From: Roseinatronobacter alkalisoli
GTDB lineage: Bacteria; Pseudomonadota; Alphaproteobacteria; Rhodobacterales; Rhodobacteraceae
Length of the DNA stretch: 64,000 nt
Assembly: GCF_028745735.1 (NCBI RefSeq)
Contig: NZ_JAQZSM010000010.1
Location: 85,741 to 149,740, forward strand
Reading direction: 5' to 3'
Part shown: piece after piece, positions 46,638-55,928 of the stretch
Position numbering within the stretch: position 1 is the stretch's first letter
Layout of the letters: the number at the start of each line of letters is the position of its first letter
Position numbers and translations under genes: made by a program
The notes under the pieces: model-generated
What the model was told of the DNA's origin: nothing
The model's database searches: none
What the model saw: only the letters and a program-made list of their open reading frames with translations

Positions 46638-47567
46638 CTACTGTTGCGCTGTCACCGCCGCAATCGCCTGCGGCACCAACGCGCCGCGATGGCCGATGAC
46701 TTCGCGGCTAAGGGCGTGTCCCGCGCGAATGGCAGTGGTGCAATCCGCCCCGTTCAGCCATGCGGCCAGATAGCCCGCGTTGAAACTGTCGCCTGCCGAT
46801 GTTGTATCAACAGGGGTTTCGGGGATCAGATCCATGATGTCGCCAGTGCCATGCGCGCCGCCAAAACACATCGGCCCGCCCCCGTTCTTGACCACGACAT
46901 GGCCTGCGCCAAGTGTCAGATAGCGATTGATCGTGGTTTGCATGTCAGCATCGCCGAAATGGGCGGCCTCGTCATCGAAGCTGGGCAGGACCAGGTCCGC
47001 CAATGCAGCGGTCGTTTCGACACTTTCGCGCATCGTGGTTGTATTGTCCCACAGGCGCGGGCGCAGATTGGGGTCGAATATGACCTGCGTTCCCGCCGCA
47101 CGCGCCGCTTTCAGCGCATCCAGCAGGGTTGCGCGGGCCTTGGGCGGCAGAATCGCGATTGTAATGCCGGACAGATAGGCGATTTTGCAGCCAGCAAGGG
47201 CATCATGCAGGCGTGCAGGATCATCTGCCAGCGCCTTGGCGGCGGATGAGTCGCGCCAATAGCTGAAACTGCGTTCGCCCTGATCCAGACTGATGGCATA
47301 CAGACCGATTTCGCGTGATGGGTCACGGCTGACATGGGTGGCGTCAATGCCTTCGGTGGTCAGGAAATCCAGCATACGCTGCGAAAACCGCCCTTCGCCC
47401 ACCCGCGACAGATAACCCACGCGCCAGTCTTCGCCCAACAGGCGGCGCAGATACCAGGCTGTGTTCAGGGTGTCCCCTGCAATGCCAAGCCGCCAGTATT
47501 CCGCCTGGTCTGATTGTGACAACTCGACCATCGCTTCACCGATGGACAGGATAAAGGGTGTGGTCAT
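46638..47567 (-). CDS. kdgK: PfkB-family sugar kinase, likely 2-keto-3-deoxygluconate kinase
   Basis: A ribokinase-like enzyme of 309 residues. The N-terminal GEAMVELSQ and the GDTLNTAWYLRRLLG segment are typical of KdgK, and the catalytic motif TTSAGDSFNAGYLAAW lies near residue 250. KdgK phosphorylates 2-keto-3-deoxygluconate from uronate or Entner-Doudoroff-type routes. No other uronate genes are adjacent, so the substrate is inferred from family pattern alone. The gene ends 47 bases from a bidirectional terminator. Confidence 0.82.
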   Translation of the reverse strand: MTTPFILSIGEAMVELSQSDQAEYWRLGIAGDTLNTAWYLRRLLGEDWRVGYLSRVGEGRFSQRMLDFLTTEGIDATHVSRDPSREIGLYAISLDQGERSFSYWRDSSAAKALADDPARLHDALAGCKIAYLSGITIAILPPKARATLLDALKAARAAGTQVIFDPNLRPRLWDNTTTMRESVETTAALADLVLPSFDDEAAHFGDADMQTTINRYLTLGAGHVVVKNGGGPMCFGGAHGTGDIMDLIPETPVDTTSAGDSFNAGYLAAWLNGADCTTAIRAGHALSREVIGHRGALVPQAIAAVTAQQ

Positions 47568-47865
47568 GCGTGTGGTCCCGGCTTTGCAGTCTGAATCGGT
47601 CGGAAGTGATGTATCGGGCAGGCCCCGATTTCCGCCGAAAACTGGAATATTAGTCTGCTACATGTTTCGGATGCCGCGCGGCGATTGTCAATCGCTTTGC
47701 CAAAGACGCGCATGTGGGAAGGGAAAGCCCAAAGCGCGGCGCAAAGGGCGAAACCCGCCGCGCGTATGGGCGCGCGGCCGGATGACTGGTTAGAGGTTTT
47801 TCGGGCAATTGTGAGTTGCGCCACGATGCACTTTATTTGGGGATTGAGTGAATATCGTGCACGGA
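47568..47865. other. 298-base gap without a supported gene
   Basis: Open frames of 74-110 codons cross this stretch on both strands but have no family pattern, ribosome site or consistent codon use. The kdgK promoter is expected at its left edge. A GCGC-rich portion (47720-47785) has several short complementary segments. I see no tRNA or clear terminator. Confidence 0.5.
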
Positions 47866-48384
47866 TTACCGGATATGCAGTGCGATCTTCAGGTCATTCA
47901 CCGCATTGACCTGACTCTCGCTCAGATCATTGCCGACAGCGTTCTCAAAAATCTGTCCAACCTGATCCCAGGCTTGACTGCCTTCAATTTTATAGAGACG
48001 TCGGCCAAGGCGAGACACAGCCGCCTGAGCACCACCGCATTGATCCACCAGCCAAACTGACAGAACCCGCATTTCTTCCGCGTCTGCCCCTGAAAGGCGG
48101 TAAGCGTTGTGCAAAGCCAGATCCAGCCGGGTACGTGATTCTTTGGTCGGCAGGTCATCCAGGCGGATAAATGCTTCACCCAAGGCCGCGATTGCCAGTC
48201 GCACATCGTCGATTCCCTCGACCGGGTGCGCCTTTAGTTGCCGACGGAAGGCGATCTTGCGCGGCGCATTGCGCGCCACCGTCACGGCATCCTGAGCAGC
48301 AGAGATCGCATCCTCCGGGTTGCGCCGCGCCCACCACCAGATAGCACCACCAATCGCCAGAATAATCCCAGCCAGAATATGCAT
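47866..48384 (-). CDS. Conserved hypothetical protein with N-terminal membrane anchor
   Basis: A 172-residue protein starting with a hydrophobic segment (ILAGIILAIGGAIWWWA, residues 3-19), then an all-helical domain. The later part (MRVLSVWLVDQCGGAQAAVSRLGRRLYKIEG) resembles, in my recollection, uncharacterised TerB-like or alphaproteobacterial helical proteins, but I cannot name a family with confidence. It stands between kdgK and the demethylase gene, both on the same strand but with gaps of about 300 and 155 bases, so it is probably a single transcript. Confidence 0.65.
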   Translation of the reverse strand: MHILAGIILAIGGAIWWWARRNPEDAISAAQDAVTVARNAPRKIAFRRQLKAHPVEGIDDVRLAIAALGEAFIRLDDLPTKESRTRLDLALHNAYRLSGADAEEMRVLSVWLVDQCGGAQAAVSRLGRRLYKIEGSQAWDQVGQIFENAVGNDLSESQVNAVNDLKIALHIR

Positions 48385-48539
48385 CTCATCAACCCCGTAT
48401 GCCGCAGAACCACAAAAAACGGCATGCTACACCAACGGCGGTCGGCCGCAAGATCCCACATTGCTGTCACCCGAACATCGTCTGCGCAACCGAGGGCGCG
48501 TCTGTGGCAGACAGGGAACCGTTTGTCAGGTGGCGGACA

Positions 48540-50585
48540 CTAGATATCCTTCATCAGGCGCAGTGCATCATAGATTGCCGCGTGAATATTGCGCGCGCTG
48601 ACCGCATCGCCAATGCGGAAAAGCCTGAAATCCCCTTGCGTGTTATGCGTCAGGGTTTGTGGTCGGCCAGTGGTCAGGGCGTCATAATCCACAGCCCCCA
48701 GATTGACCGAATGCGGCTTCAGGTCGAAATACAGATCATCCAGCGGCATGGTGCCGTAATTCACGACAATCTGGTCATAGCTCTGGCTTGTGGTGAAATC
48801 GCTGTAATCAGTGCCGATGGTTGCTTTCAGGCGGTTGCCGTCGCGGGTGACGTTCAGCAGGCGCCGCGCCACTGTGAACATTACGTCCTTATCCTGGAGT
48901 GCGCGCATATATGGTACAAGGTTCATGGCCATGATATCAGGCGCGATGCTGCGGTCCGGGGTCATGATTTCAACGCTGGACCCTGCGTTTGCGGCCACTT
49001 CTGCGGCCATCACCCCCGGATGATCGCCGCTTTCATCATAGATCAGCACGCGGGTTGCGGGTTTCACATCGCCCGCGATCATGTCCCATGCACTGATAAC
49101 CAGTGGCTGGTCGTGGCCGGATTCAAACAATTCGGTATTGGGCAGGCCGCCTGTCGCAATGATCACCACATCAGGTTTTTGCGCAATGACATCATCTGCG
49201 TCTGCAAAGGTGTTGAACCGGAACACCACATCGCGCGCGGCGCATTGGGCCATGCGCCAGTCAATGATGCCGATCATCTCGCGGCGGCGGGGGTTCTGCG
49301 CGGTCAGCCGGATCTGCCCGCCGGGGTCTGGTTGTGCCTCAAATACGGTCACGTCATGGCCGCGCTGTGCGGCCACGCGCGCCGCTTCCAGACCGGCAGG
49401 TCCGGCACCGACCACCACCACGCGCTTGCGGTTGCGCGCGGGCGTGATGACATGGGGCATGGTCTGTTCGCGGCCCGTGGCGGGGTTGTGGATGCACAGT
49501 GCTTCGCCCGCCTGATAGATGCGGTCCAGGCAATAGGTCGCGCCAACGCAGGGGCGGATATCTTCTTCGCGCCCTTCGATGATTTTGCGGACGATATGCG
49601 GGTCGGCCATATGGGCGCGCGTCATACCCACCATATCCAGCAGGCCAGCCGCAACAGCATGGCGCGCAGTGGCGACATCAGGGATGCGGGCGGCGTGAAA
49701 AACCGGCATGCCAGTGGCCGCCTTGACCGCGCCTGCGAAATCCAGGTGCGGGGCGGATTTCATACCCTGAATGGGAATCACGTCGGTCATTGCAGGGTCG
49801 GTATGAATGCGCCCGCGAATGACATTCAGGAAATCGACCATCCCGCAGGCTGCCAGCCGCCTGGAAATTTCCAGCCCTTCGGTAGCCGTGATCCCGCCTT
49901 CCGTCACTTCGTCTGCGGTATAGCGGATACCAAGTATAAAGCCATCACCCACCCGCGCACGAATTCCGCGCAGCACGTCAAACAAAAGCTGCATGCGGGT
50001 GTCGAGGGTCCGGCCCCCATATGGCCCATCCAGATCATTGGTCAGCGGTGACCAGAACTGGTCCAGCAGGTGGCCGTAAACCTGCAACTCGATCCCGTCC
50101 ATGCCGCCCGCCTGCATGCGTTCGGTCGCATCTGCGAAATCACGGATGATGCGGTCAATATCCCAATCTTCCGCGCGTTTCGGGAAGGCGCGGTGCGCGG
50201 GTTCGCGGTGTTTGCTGGACGACAGGGATGGCAGCCAGTCGCCCTTGTTCCAGCCGGTGCGGCGGCCCAGATGTGTCAACTGGATCATGACAGCGCAGCC
50301 GTGGTCATGGCAGGCATCGGTCAGCGCGCGGATATGCGGCACGACTTCATCCTTCCAGGCCAGAATATTGTTGAACACCGGCGGGCTGTCGCGCGACACG
50401 GACGCGGACCCCGCTGTCATGGCCAGCGCCACGCCCGCCCGGGCGCGTTCAGCATGATAGGCGACATACCGTGCTTTCGGCATGCCATCTTCGGGATAGG
50501 CCGGTTCATGCGCCGTGGTCATGATCCGGTTGCGCAATGTCAGGTGTTTCAGCTGATAGGGTTGCAGTAGGGGGTCATTGCGCAT
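48540..50585 (-). CDS. Old-yellow-enzyme-type NADH:flavin oxidoreductase, N-demethylase-like
   Basis: A 681-residue fusion of an FMN barrel (1 to about 350), a cluster-binding turn, and an FAD/NAD domain starting VVVVGAGPAGLEAAR (389-403). This is the architecture of trimethylamine dehydrogenase, dienoyl-CoA reductase and N-methylproline/stachydrine demethylases. The cluster motif reads C346-x2-Ala349-x2-C352-x11-C364, so one of the four usual cysteines is alanine. A demethylase of betaine-type amines is the likeliest role (GHLLDQFWSP and the CxxAxxC turn recall that group), but it is inferred. ATG 50585 is preceded by GGAA. Divergent from a TetR regulator. Confidence 0.82.
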   Translation of the reverse strand: MRNDPLLQPYQLKHLTLRNRIMTTAHEPAYPEDGMPKARYVAYHAERARAGVALAMTAGSASVSRDSPPVFNNILAWKDEVVPHIRALTDACHDHGCAVMIQLTHLGRRTGWNKGDWLPSLSSSKHREPAHRAFPKRAEDWDIDRIIRDFADATERMQAGGMDGIELQVYGHLLDQFWSPLTNDLDGPYGGRTLDTRMQLLFDVLRGIRARVGDGFILGIRYTADEVTEGGITATEGLEISRRLAACGMVDFLNVIRGRIHTDPAMTDVIPIQGMKSAPHLDFAGAVKAATGMPVFHAARIPDVATARHAVAAGLLDMVGMTRAHMADPHIVRKIIEGREEDIRPCVGATYCLDRIYQAGEALCIHNPATGREQTMPHVITPARNRKRVVVVGAGPAGLEAARVAAQRGHDVTVFEAQPDPGGQIRLTAQNPRRREMIGIIDWRMAQCAARDVVFRFNTFADADDVIAQKPDVVIIATGGLPNTELFESGHDQPLVISAWDMIAGDVKPATRVLIYDESGDHPGVMAAEVAANAGSSVEIMTPDRSIAPDIMAMNLVPYMRALQDKDVMFTVARRLLNVTRDGNRLKATIGTDYSDFTTSQSYDQIVVNYGTMPLDDLYFDLKPHSVNLGAVDYDALTTGRPQTLTHNTQGDFRLFRIGDAVSARNIHAAIYDALRLMKDI

Positions 50586-50809
50586 GTCGGGTTCCGTTTG
50601 GCTGAATGCGGTGTGGGCAATAGCTTGCATCGGCAGGTTTGGTTTCGTTGGGGGCGTATCGGGGCGACTGCGTGGGGGCCGTCTTCAGCCGCGCGCCCAG
50701 CTCAGTGCTTTCCGCCGTGTCGCGACGGGTACAGCTTGTGGCAGATGTGCCTTCTTTCAGCATGGCGTCCCCGATTCAGCATGGCCAGCCCCCGCAGGTT
50801 CGATTAAAT

Positions 50810-50843
50810 GTTCACATATGTCAAGTTTTTGTTCAGATGTGTC
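50810..50843. promoter_or_regulatory. Tandem direct repeat, probable TetR operator
   Basis: GTTCACATATGTC (50810-50822) and GTTCAGATGTGTC (50831-50843) agree at 11 of 13 positions and start 21 bases apart, two turns of the helix. They lie in the 300-base divergent gap, 43 bases before the TetR start codon. The rest of the gap (50586-50809) shows no gene that I can support. Confidence 0.55.
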
Positions 50844-50885
50844 GATTGTCTTGCCCCCCGCCCGGCTTGCCGCTAGATTCGCCAT

Positions 50886-51551
50886 ATGGATCAGGCGCAT
50901 TCAACAGCAGCAGCAGACAAGGTCAGCGGGTGGCGCGGATCGCGTGAATTATGGCTGGATGCCGCGCAGGAATCTTTTGTCGAATCCGGGCTTGATGCAG
51001 TGAAAATTCAGCCGCTTGCCGCGCGGCTGAACTTGTCGCGCACCAGTTTTTACTGGTTTTTCAAGGACCGGGCGGAATTGCTGGATGCGTTGCTGGACAA
51101 TTGGGAAAACGTGAATTCCGGCAGCCTTGCCAGCGCGACCAGCGCCTATGCCGAAACCATCAGCGAGGCAGTGCTGAACCTGATCAGCATTTTCCTGCAG
51201 GGAGGCCCGTTTCAGGCACGTCTTGATCTGGCGGTGCGTGGTTGGGCGCACCAGTCCGATTCCGTGGCTGCGCGGGTGCATGCCGCTGATGAATTCCGCC
51301 TGCGCGCCATCCGCGCCATGTTCACGCGATTCGGCTATGGCGCGGGCGAAGCTGATGTGCGTGCGCGCACGGTGTATCTGGTGCAGATCGGCTATATCGC
51401 GATGCAGGTACACGAAGACATGGCCACACGCATGAACCGCATTCCCGATTACGTGGTGACATTTACCGGATGCAGGCCAAGCGATGCCGAATTGCGCCGT
51501 TTTTACGCCACGCACGGGTTTTGCGTGCCGGAAATGCCGGACCCGGCCTGA
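50886..51551 (+). CDS. TetR/AcrR-family transcriptional regulator
   Basis: A 221-residue regulator with the TetR helix-turn-helix near residues 22-65: LWLDAAQESFVESGLDAVKI, LAARLNLSRTSFYWFFKDR. The C-terminal ligand domain is not assignable. It is divergent from the demethylase-type flavoprotein gene and has a tandem repeat in front of it, so local control of that gene and itself is the probable role. ATG 50886; the demethylase starts 300 bases away. It converges with clpB. Confidence 0.88.
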   Translation: MDQAHSTAAADKVSGWRGSRELWLDAAQESFVESGLDAVKIQPLAARLNLSRTSFYWFFKDRAELLDALLDNWENVNSGSLASATSAYAETISEAVLNLISIFLQGGPFQARLDLAVRGWAHQSDSVAARVHAADEFRLRAIRAMFTRFGYGAGEADVRARTVYLVQIGYIAMQVHEDMATRMNRIPDYVVTFTGCRPSDAELRRFYATHGFCVPEMPDPA

Positions 51552-51571
51552 CAGCCGGGCCCGGTGCGGGT

Positions 51572-54184
51572 TCAGTGAACCAGTTTTATGCGCGGTGTGT
51601 CATCGCTTTCGGACAGACGCCCGTTGATGACAAGCCCGTCAGGCCCTGCAGTTACCGGCACGGTGCTGCCGTCCAGCACCTCGCCGCTCAGCAACATTTC
51701 GGCAAGCGGGTCTTGCAGATGGCGCTGGATGACCCGCTTCAGCGGGCGCGCACCATAGACCGGATCATAGCCTTTGTCGGCCAGCCATGTGCGGGCGGCG
51801 GCGTCCAGATCCAGCGTGATCTTGCGCGCCAGCAGCCGTTTCAGCAACCGCGCCATCTGGATATCGACAATCGCATCCATATCCTGCCGTGCCAGCCGGT
51901 CAAAGATGATGGTTTCATCCAGCCGGTTCAGGAATTCAGGGCGGAAATGGGCGCGCACGGCATCCATCACCTGTTCCCGTGCCTGCACGCCATCAGAATC
52001 TTCCGGCAGTAGCGACAAAGCCTGCGATCCAAGGTTAGACGTCAGGATGATCAGCGTTTGCTTGAAATCCACCGTGCGACCATGCCCGTCCGTCAGTTGC
52101 CCGTCATCAAGCACCTGCAACAGCACGTTGAACACTTCCGGGTGGGCCTTTTCCACCTCGTCAAACAGTACGACCTGATAGGGTCTGCGCCGCACCGCTT
52201 CGGTCAGCGCGCCGCCTTCTTCATAGCCCACATAACCCGGAGGGGCGCCGATCAGCCGCGCGACACTGTGTTTTTCCATGAATTCCGACATGTCGATGCG
52301 CACCATCGCGCTGTCATCATCAAACAGATATTCGGCCACGGCCTTGGTCAGTTCGGTCTTGCCCACGCCGGTTGGCCCAAGGAACAGGAAACTGCCAAGT
52401 GGGCGGTTTTCGTCGTTCAACCCGGCGCGCGCACGGCGCACCGCATTGGCCACGGCGCGCACCGCGGCATGTTGACCGACGACGCGCTTGTGCAACTCAT
52501 CCTCCATGCGCAGCAGCTTGTCGCGTTCGCCTTCCAGCATTTTCGATGTGGGAATGCCTGTCCAGCGTTCCACGACTTCGGCAATCTGTTCGGGGCGAAC
52601 GGCATCGGCGACCATCTTCTGGGCTTCGCGGGCTTCCGCTTCTGTCAGTTTGCGTTCCAGTTCGGGGATGTCACCATATTGCAGCCGCCCGGCAGTGGCG
52701 AAATCGCCGCTGCGTTTGGCGGTCTCCAGATCGATGCGCGCGCGGTCCAGGTCTTCCTTGATCCTGCGCGCTTCTTCCAGCTTGTCGCGTTCCGACTGCC
52801 ACGTTGCGGTCAGTTCGGCGCTGCGTTCCTGCAAATCGGACAATTCGCGTTCCAGCGTTTCCAGCCGGTCGCGCGATGCGGCGTCATCTTCCTTGCGCAG
52901 GGCTTCCGACTCGATCTGCTTTTGCAGGATGTCGCGGTCAAGCGCGTCCAGTTCTTCGGGTTTGCTGTCCACTTCCATGCGCAGGCGCGACGCGGCTTCG
53001 TCCATCAAATCAATGGCCTTGTCGGGCAGAAAGCGGTCGGTGATATAGCGATGCGACAGTGTAGCCGCTGTCACCAGTGCCGAATCCGAGATGCGCACGC
53101 CATGGTGCAGTTCGTATTTTTCTTTGATCCCGCGCAGGATGGAAATTGTATCCTCGACGGTCGGTTCCTCGACCAGAACAGGCTGGAAGCGCCGCGCAAG
53201 GGCCGCGTCCTTTTCCACATGTTTGCGGTATTCGTCCAGCGTGGTCGCGCCGACGCAATGCAGTTCACCCCGCGCCAATGCGGGTTTGATCAGGTTGGCG
53301 GCGTCCATCGCCCCTTCGGATTTGCCAGCACCGACCAGGGTGTGCATTTCGTCAATGAACAGGATGATTTCGCCATTGGCCGCGGTGATTTCCGACAGGA
53401 TGGCCTTCAGGCGTTCCTCAAACTCGCCACGGTATTTCGCGCCAGCAATCAGCGCGCCCATGTCCAGTGCCATCAGCGACTTGTCGCGCAGGGATTCGGG
53501 CACATCGCCATTAACGATGCGCAGCGCCAGACCTTCGGCAATGGCGGTTTTCCCGACACCGGGTTCCCCGATCAGAACAGGGTTGTTCTTGGTGCGACGT
53601 GACAACACCTGCATCGAACGGCGGATTTCCTCGTCCCGGCCGATAATGGGGTCGATCTTGCCGTCGCGGGCGGCCTGTGTCAGGTCGCGGGCGTATTTCT
53701 TCAGCGCGTCATACCCTTCTTCGGCGGAGGAGCTGTCAGCGGTGCGCCCTTTGCGCAGGTCATTGATGGCGCTGTTCAGCTTCTGCGCGCTGACCGCGCC
53801 TGCATCCAGCGCGTCCTTCGCGTCGGATTTCACCAGCGCCATCGCAGTCAGCAGACGTTCCACCGTGACATAGCTGTCGCCCGCCTTCTTGGAAATCTGT
53901 TCGGCCTGATCCAGCACTTTCGCGGTCTGGGGGTCGATATAAATCTGGCCATCTCCGCCGGATACTTTGGGCAGTTTGGCCAGTGCAATGTCATTGGCCT
54001 GCGTCACGCGGTCAGCTGCACCACCGGCGCGCTGAATCAGGTTGGCGGCCATGCCCTGATCATCATCCAGCAGGGCTTTCAGCAAATGTGTGGGTGTTAC
54101 GCGTTGGTGGTCTTCGCGCAGGGCGATGGTCTGCGCCGCTTGCAGGAAGCCCCGTGCGCGTTCGGTAAATTTTTCCAGATTCAT
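51572..54184 (-). CDS. clpB: ATP-dependent disaggregase ClpB
   Basis: ClpB rescues aggregated proteins with DnaK. The order is: Clp N-domain (1-145), first AAA+ domain with GEPGVGKTA near 207, the long coiled-coil middle domain (about 410-530, [20 protein letters not shown]), and second AAA+ domain with [10 protein letters not shown] near 610. Length is 870 residues, typical. It starts [15 protein letters not shown] with GAAGGAGAG upstream. A heat-shock-type promoter is visible ahead of it. Note that hrcA-grpE, whose products are in the same chaperone network, lie 45 kb away. Confidence 0.97.
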   Translation of the reverse strand: MNLEKFTERARGFLQAAQTIALREDHQRVTPTHLLKALLDDDQGMAANLIQRAGGAADRVTQANDIALAKLPKVSGGDGQIYIDPQTAKVLDQAEQISKKAGDSYVTVERLLTAMALVKSDAKDALDAGAVSAQKLNSAINDLRKGRTADSSSAEEGYDALKKYARDLTQAARDGKIDPIIGRDEEIRRSMQVLSRRTKNNPVLIGEPGVGKTAIAEGLALRIVNGDVPESLRDKSLMALDMGALIAGAKYRGEFEERLKAILSEITAANGEIILFIDEMHTLVGAGKSEGAMDAANLIKPALARGELHCVGATTLDEYRKHVEKDAALARRFQPVLVEEPTVEDTISILRGIKEKYELHHGVRISDSALVTAATLSHRYITDRFLPDKAIDLMDEAASRLRMEVDSKPEELDALDRDILQKQIESEALRKEDDAASRDRLETLERELSDLQERSAELTATWQSERDKLEEARRIKEDLDRARIDLETAKRSGDFATAGRLQYGDIPELERKLTEAEAREAQKMVADAVRPEQIAEVVERWTGIPTSKMLEGERDKLLRMEDELHKRVVGQHAAVRAVANAVRRARAGLNDENRPLGSFLFLGPTGVGKTELTKAVAEYLFDDDSAMVRIDMSEFMEKHSVARLIGAPPGYVGYEEGGALTEAVRRRPYQVVLFDEVEKAHPEVFNVLLQVLDDGQLTDGHGRTVDFKQTLIILTSNLGSQALSLLPEDSDGVQAREQVMDAVRAHFRPEFLNRLDETIIFDRLARQDMDAIVDIQMARLLKRLLARKITLDLDAAARTWLADKGYDPVYGARPLKRVIQRHLQDPLAEMLLSGEVLDGSTVPVTAGPDGLVINGRLSESDDTPRIKLVH

Positions 54185-54264
54185 CTGTGCTCTCCTTCAT
54201 AAGCGCCCTGAAATAAGGGGGCCGCCTGCCATGCAGCGCGGCACCATGTCGGGCCTTGAGGCTT

Positions 54265-54293
54265 ATTTGGGAAGGCGTGTTGCCTGTTGCAAG
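54265..54293 (-). promoter_or_regulatory. Candidate RpoH-type heat-shock promoter of clpB
   Basis: Read on the minus strand, CTTGCA (54293-54288) and CCAAAT (54270-54265) are 17 bases apart, close to alphaproteobacterial sigma-32 promoters (CTTGAA and a C-rich, A/T-ending -10). It lies 80 bases before the clpB start. Confidence 0.4.
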
Positions 54294-54324
54294 ACGGGCA
54301 CAGTCGATACAGTGCGAAAATCGC

Positions 54325-54981
54325 TTACAGGCGCGGGAATGCCAGCGCGGACCAGTCCAAACCAGTTCCGCGACGCAGGATAAACCGCCCCCAATCGGGC
54401 GTTTCCGGTGCCTGCGGCGCGCGAAGAAACCCCAGCTTCTCAACCAGCCGCAAAGAAGCGCTGTTGTCGCGGTGAATGCGGGCCTCGATCTGTTGCAGGC
54501 CGGGGAATTTTGTAAAGCAGCGATGGGCAAACACCCCGACCATCGGCGCGGCCAGCCCCTTGCCCCAATGCTTGCGCGCCAGCCAATAGCTGATTTCACC
54601 GGACGCAGGCGGCGTCGCGCCCGTTGCCCATTGCAGCCGGGCCTGCCCGACAAGCTGGTCCTGCCAATACACCGCCCGTACCTTGTGATGGGACGCTTGC
54701 CCTGACAGGGCGATAAGATCCTGCGCCAGTTCAAGCGTCATGGGCGCGGGATAATCTTCGTGCATGTAGGTCCACAAGTCCGGGTCATCCAGCATCTGCT
54801 GATACAGGGGCGCATCATCCTTGTGCCAACTCAGGAACTGAAATCCGCCAACCAGATATTCGGGCGGCGCAGGCAGTCTGGTTGTTTCGATACGCTTGCC
54901 GCGCAGCAGGTCGGGGACATCCCTGCCGGGACGCGGTTCATCGATGGGATATGCAGCGCTCATCATGTCATCCAATGGCAT
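54325..54981 (-). CDS. GNAT-family N-acetyltransferase (RimJ/RimL-like)
   Basis: A 218-residue acetyltransferase of the GNAT fold. A typical acceptor-side start is seen in TTRLPAPPEYLVGGF (around residue 33), the acetyl-CoA binding loop in ARKHWGKGLAAPMV, and the C-terminal HRDNSASLRLVEKLGF. The substrate is unknown. The first 30 residues are an extension beyond the domain, and ATG at 54966 or 54963 is an alternative start. It lies upstream of clpB on the same strand with a 140-base gap containing the clpB promoter. Confidence 0.82.
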   Translation of the reverse strand: MPLDDMMSAAYPIDEPRPGRDVPDLLRGKRIETTRLPAPPEYLVGGFQFLSWHKDDAPLYQQMLDDPDLWTYMHEDYPAPMTLELAQDLIALSGQASHHKVRAVYWQDQLVGQARLQWATGATPPASGEISYWLARKHWGKGLAAPMVGVFAHRCFTKFPGLQQIEARIHRDNSASLRLVEKLGFLRAPQAPETPDWGRFILRRGTGLDWSALAFPRL

Positions 54982-55325
54982 AGCTGATCTTGCTTCAATA
55001 TTTAGGTTAACAAGATAGACAGGTTATTCCGCCGGGTCAGCAGAAGACAGCGCAAACTTTTCGTGATCAACAGATGAAATCAGCATATTGTTCCTGCATG
55101 CGATACATTCTGCGGCGATTGTCTGGTTTGTGTAAAATGCCAGCCCGGCGGATCAGCACAATGACGCCTGCCACACCATTTGCAAACGCCGGAAGGTGCC
55201 GTGATCGGACGGGTGCAATGTGGGAAGAACCCGAATATGGTGATGCCTCTGCCTGCCCTTTTGTGCAGGCAATGATATATTGACGTCACAAGCTGTGAAA
55301 CCGGCATGAAAAGGATAAGCGTACC
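54982..55325. other. 344-base gap without a supported gene
   Basis: The region between the divergent acetyltransferase and mobA genes is lower in GC. A 69-codon open frame (55074-55283, plus) is Cys/Met/Arg-rich and unlike any family I know, so I do not call it. A small hairpin TGCCTGC / GCAGGCA lies near 55250-55271. AAGGAT at 55311-55316 is the mobA ribosome site. Confidence 0.5.
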
Positions 55326-55928
55326 GTGATTATGGGGGTTGTGCTGGCGGGTGGGCGGGCCACGCGCATGGGCGGCGGCGACAAAGGTCTGCGCAGGGTC
55401 GCGGGGCAGTTCCTGCTGACGCATGTGCTGGACCGGTTGACCCCACAGGTTGCGGCTGTGGCCCTGAACGCAAATGGTGATCCGCAACGGTTTGACGGGT
55501 TCGGCCTGCCGGTGCTGCCGGATTCACTGCCGGATTTTCCTGGCCCGCTGGCAGGCATTCTTGCGGGGCTGGACTGGGGCGCGCGGATGGGGGCCGCGCA
55601 CATTGTTACCGTCGCGGCCGACACACCGTTTTTCCCGCATGATCTGGTCTTGCGGTTGCAGGGCGCGGCGGGGAACTCAGGGGTGGCGGTTGCGGCCACA
55701 CGGCGCAATGGCGCGTTGCAGCTACAGCCAACTTTTGGCCTGTGGCCAGTGGCGCTGCGCGACGATCTGCGCGCGGAATTGTTGCGCGGTCTGCGCAAGG
55801 TCATGCTTTGGGCTGAAAGACATGACGCGGGCATTGCCGAATTCGGTACAGATCCGCTTGACCCGTTTTTCAACATCAATACGCCCGAAGACCTGAGTCT
55901 GGCGGAGCATCTGGCGGGGACGGGATGA
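55326..55928 (+). CDS. mobA: Molybdenum cofactor guanylyltransferase MobA
   Basis: MobA attaches GMP to molybdopterin to form the MGD cofactor of DMSO-reductase-type enzymes. The nucleotide-binding loop LAGGRATRMGGGDKGL is at residues 7-22, and LPDFPGPLAGILAGLDW and the metal-binding VAADTPFF follow. Length is 200 residues. GTG 55326 is nine bases after AAGGAT; ATG 55332 is an alternative. The stop overlaps the ATG of the next gene. No molybdoenzyme gene is in the window. Confidence 0.92.
   Translation: MIMGVVLAGGRATRMGGGDKGLRRVAGQFLLTHVLDRLTPQVAAVALNANGDPQRFDGFGLPVLPDSLPDFPGPLAGILAGLDWGARMGAAHIVTVAADTPFFPHDLVLRLQGAAGNSGVAVAATRRNGALQLQPTFGLWPVALRDDLRAELLRGLRKVMLWAERHDAGIAEFGTDPLDPFFNINTPEDLSLAEHLAGTG

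Noticed and set aside
47564..47824. 86-codon minus-strand frame before kdgK
   Set aside because: No recognisable pattern or ribosome site; it covers the expected promoter region of kdgK.
48399..50051. 550-codon plus-strand frame opposite the demethylase gene
   Set aside because: It is the complement of a clear flavoprotein gene; its His-rich translation is the typical mirror of GC-rich coding.
55074..55283. 69-codon plus-strand frame before mobA
   Set aside because: Met/Cys/Arg-rich sequence without family resemblance or ribosome site in an AT-richer intergenic stretch.
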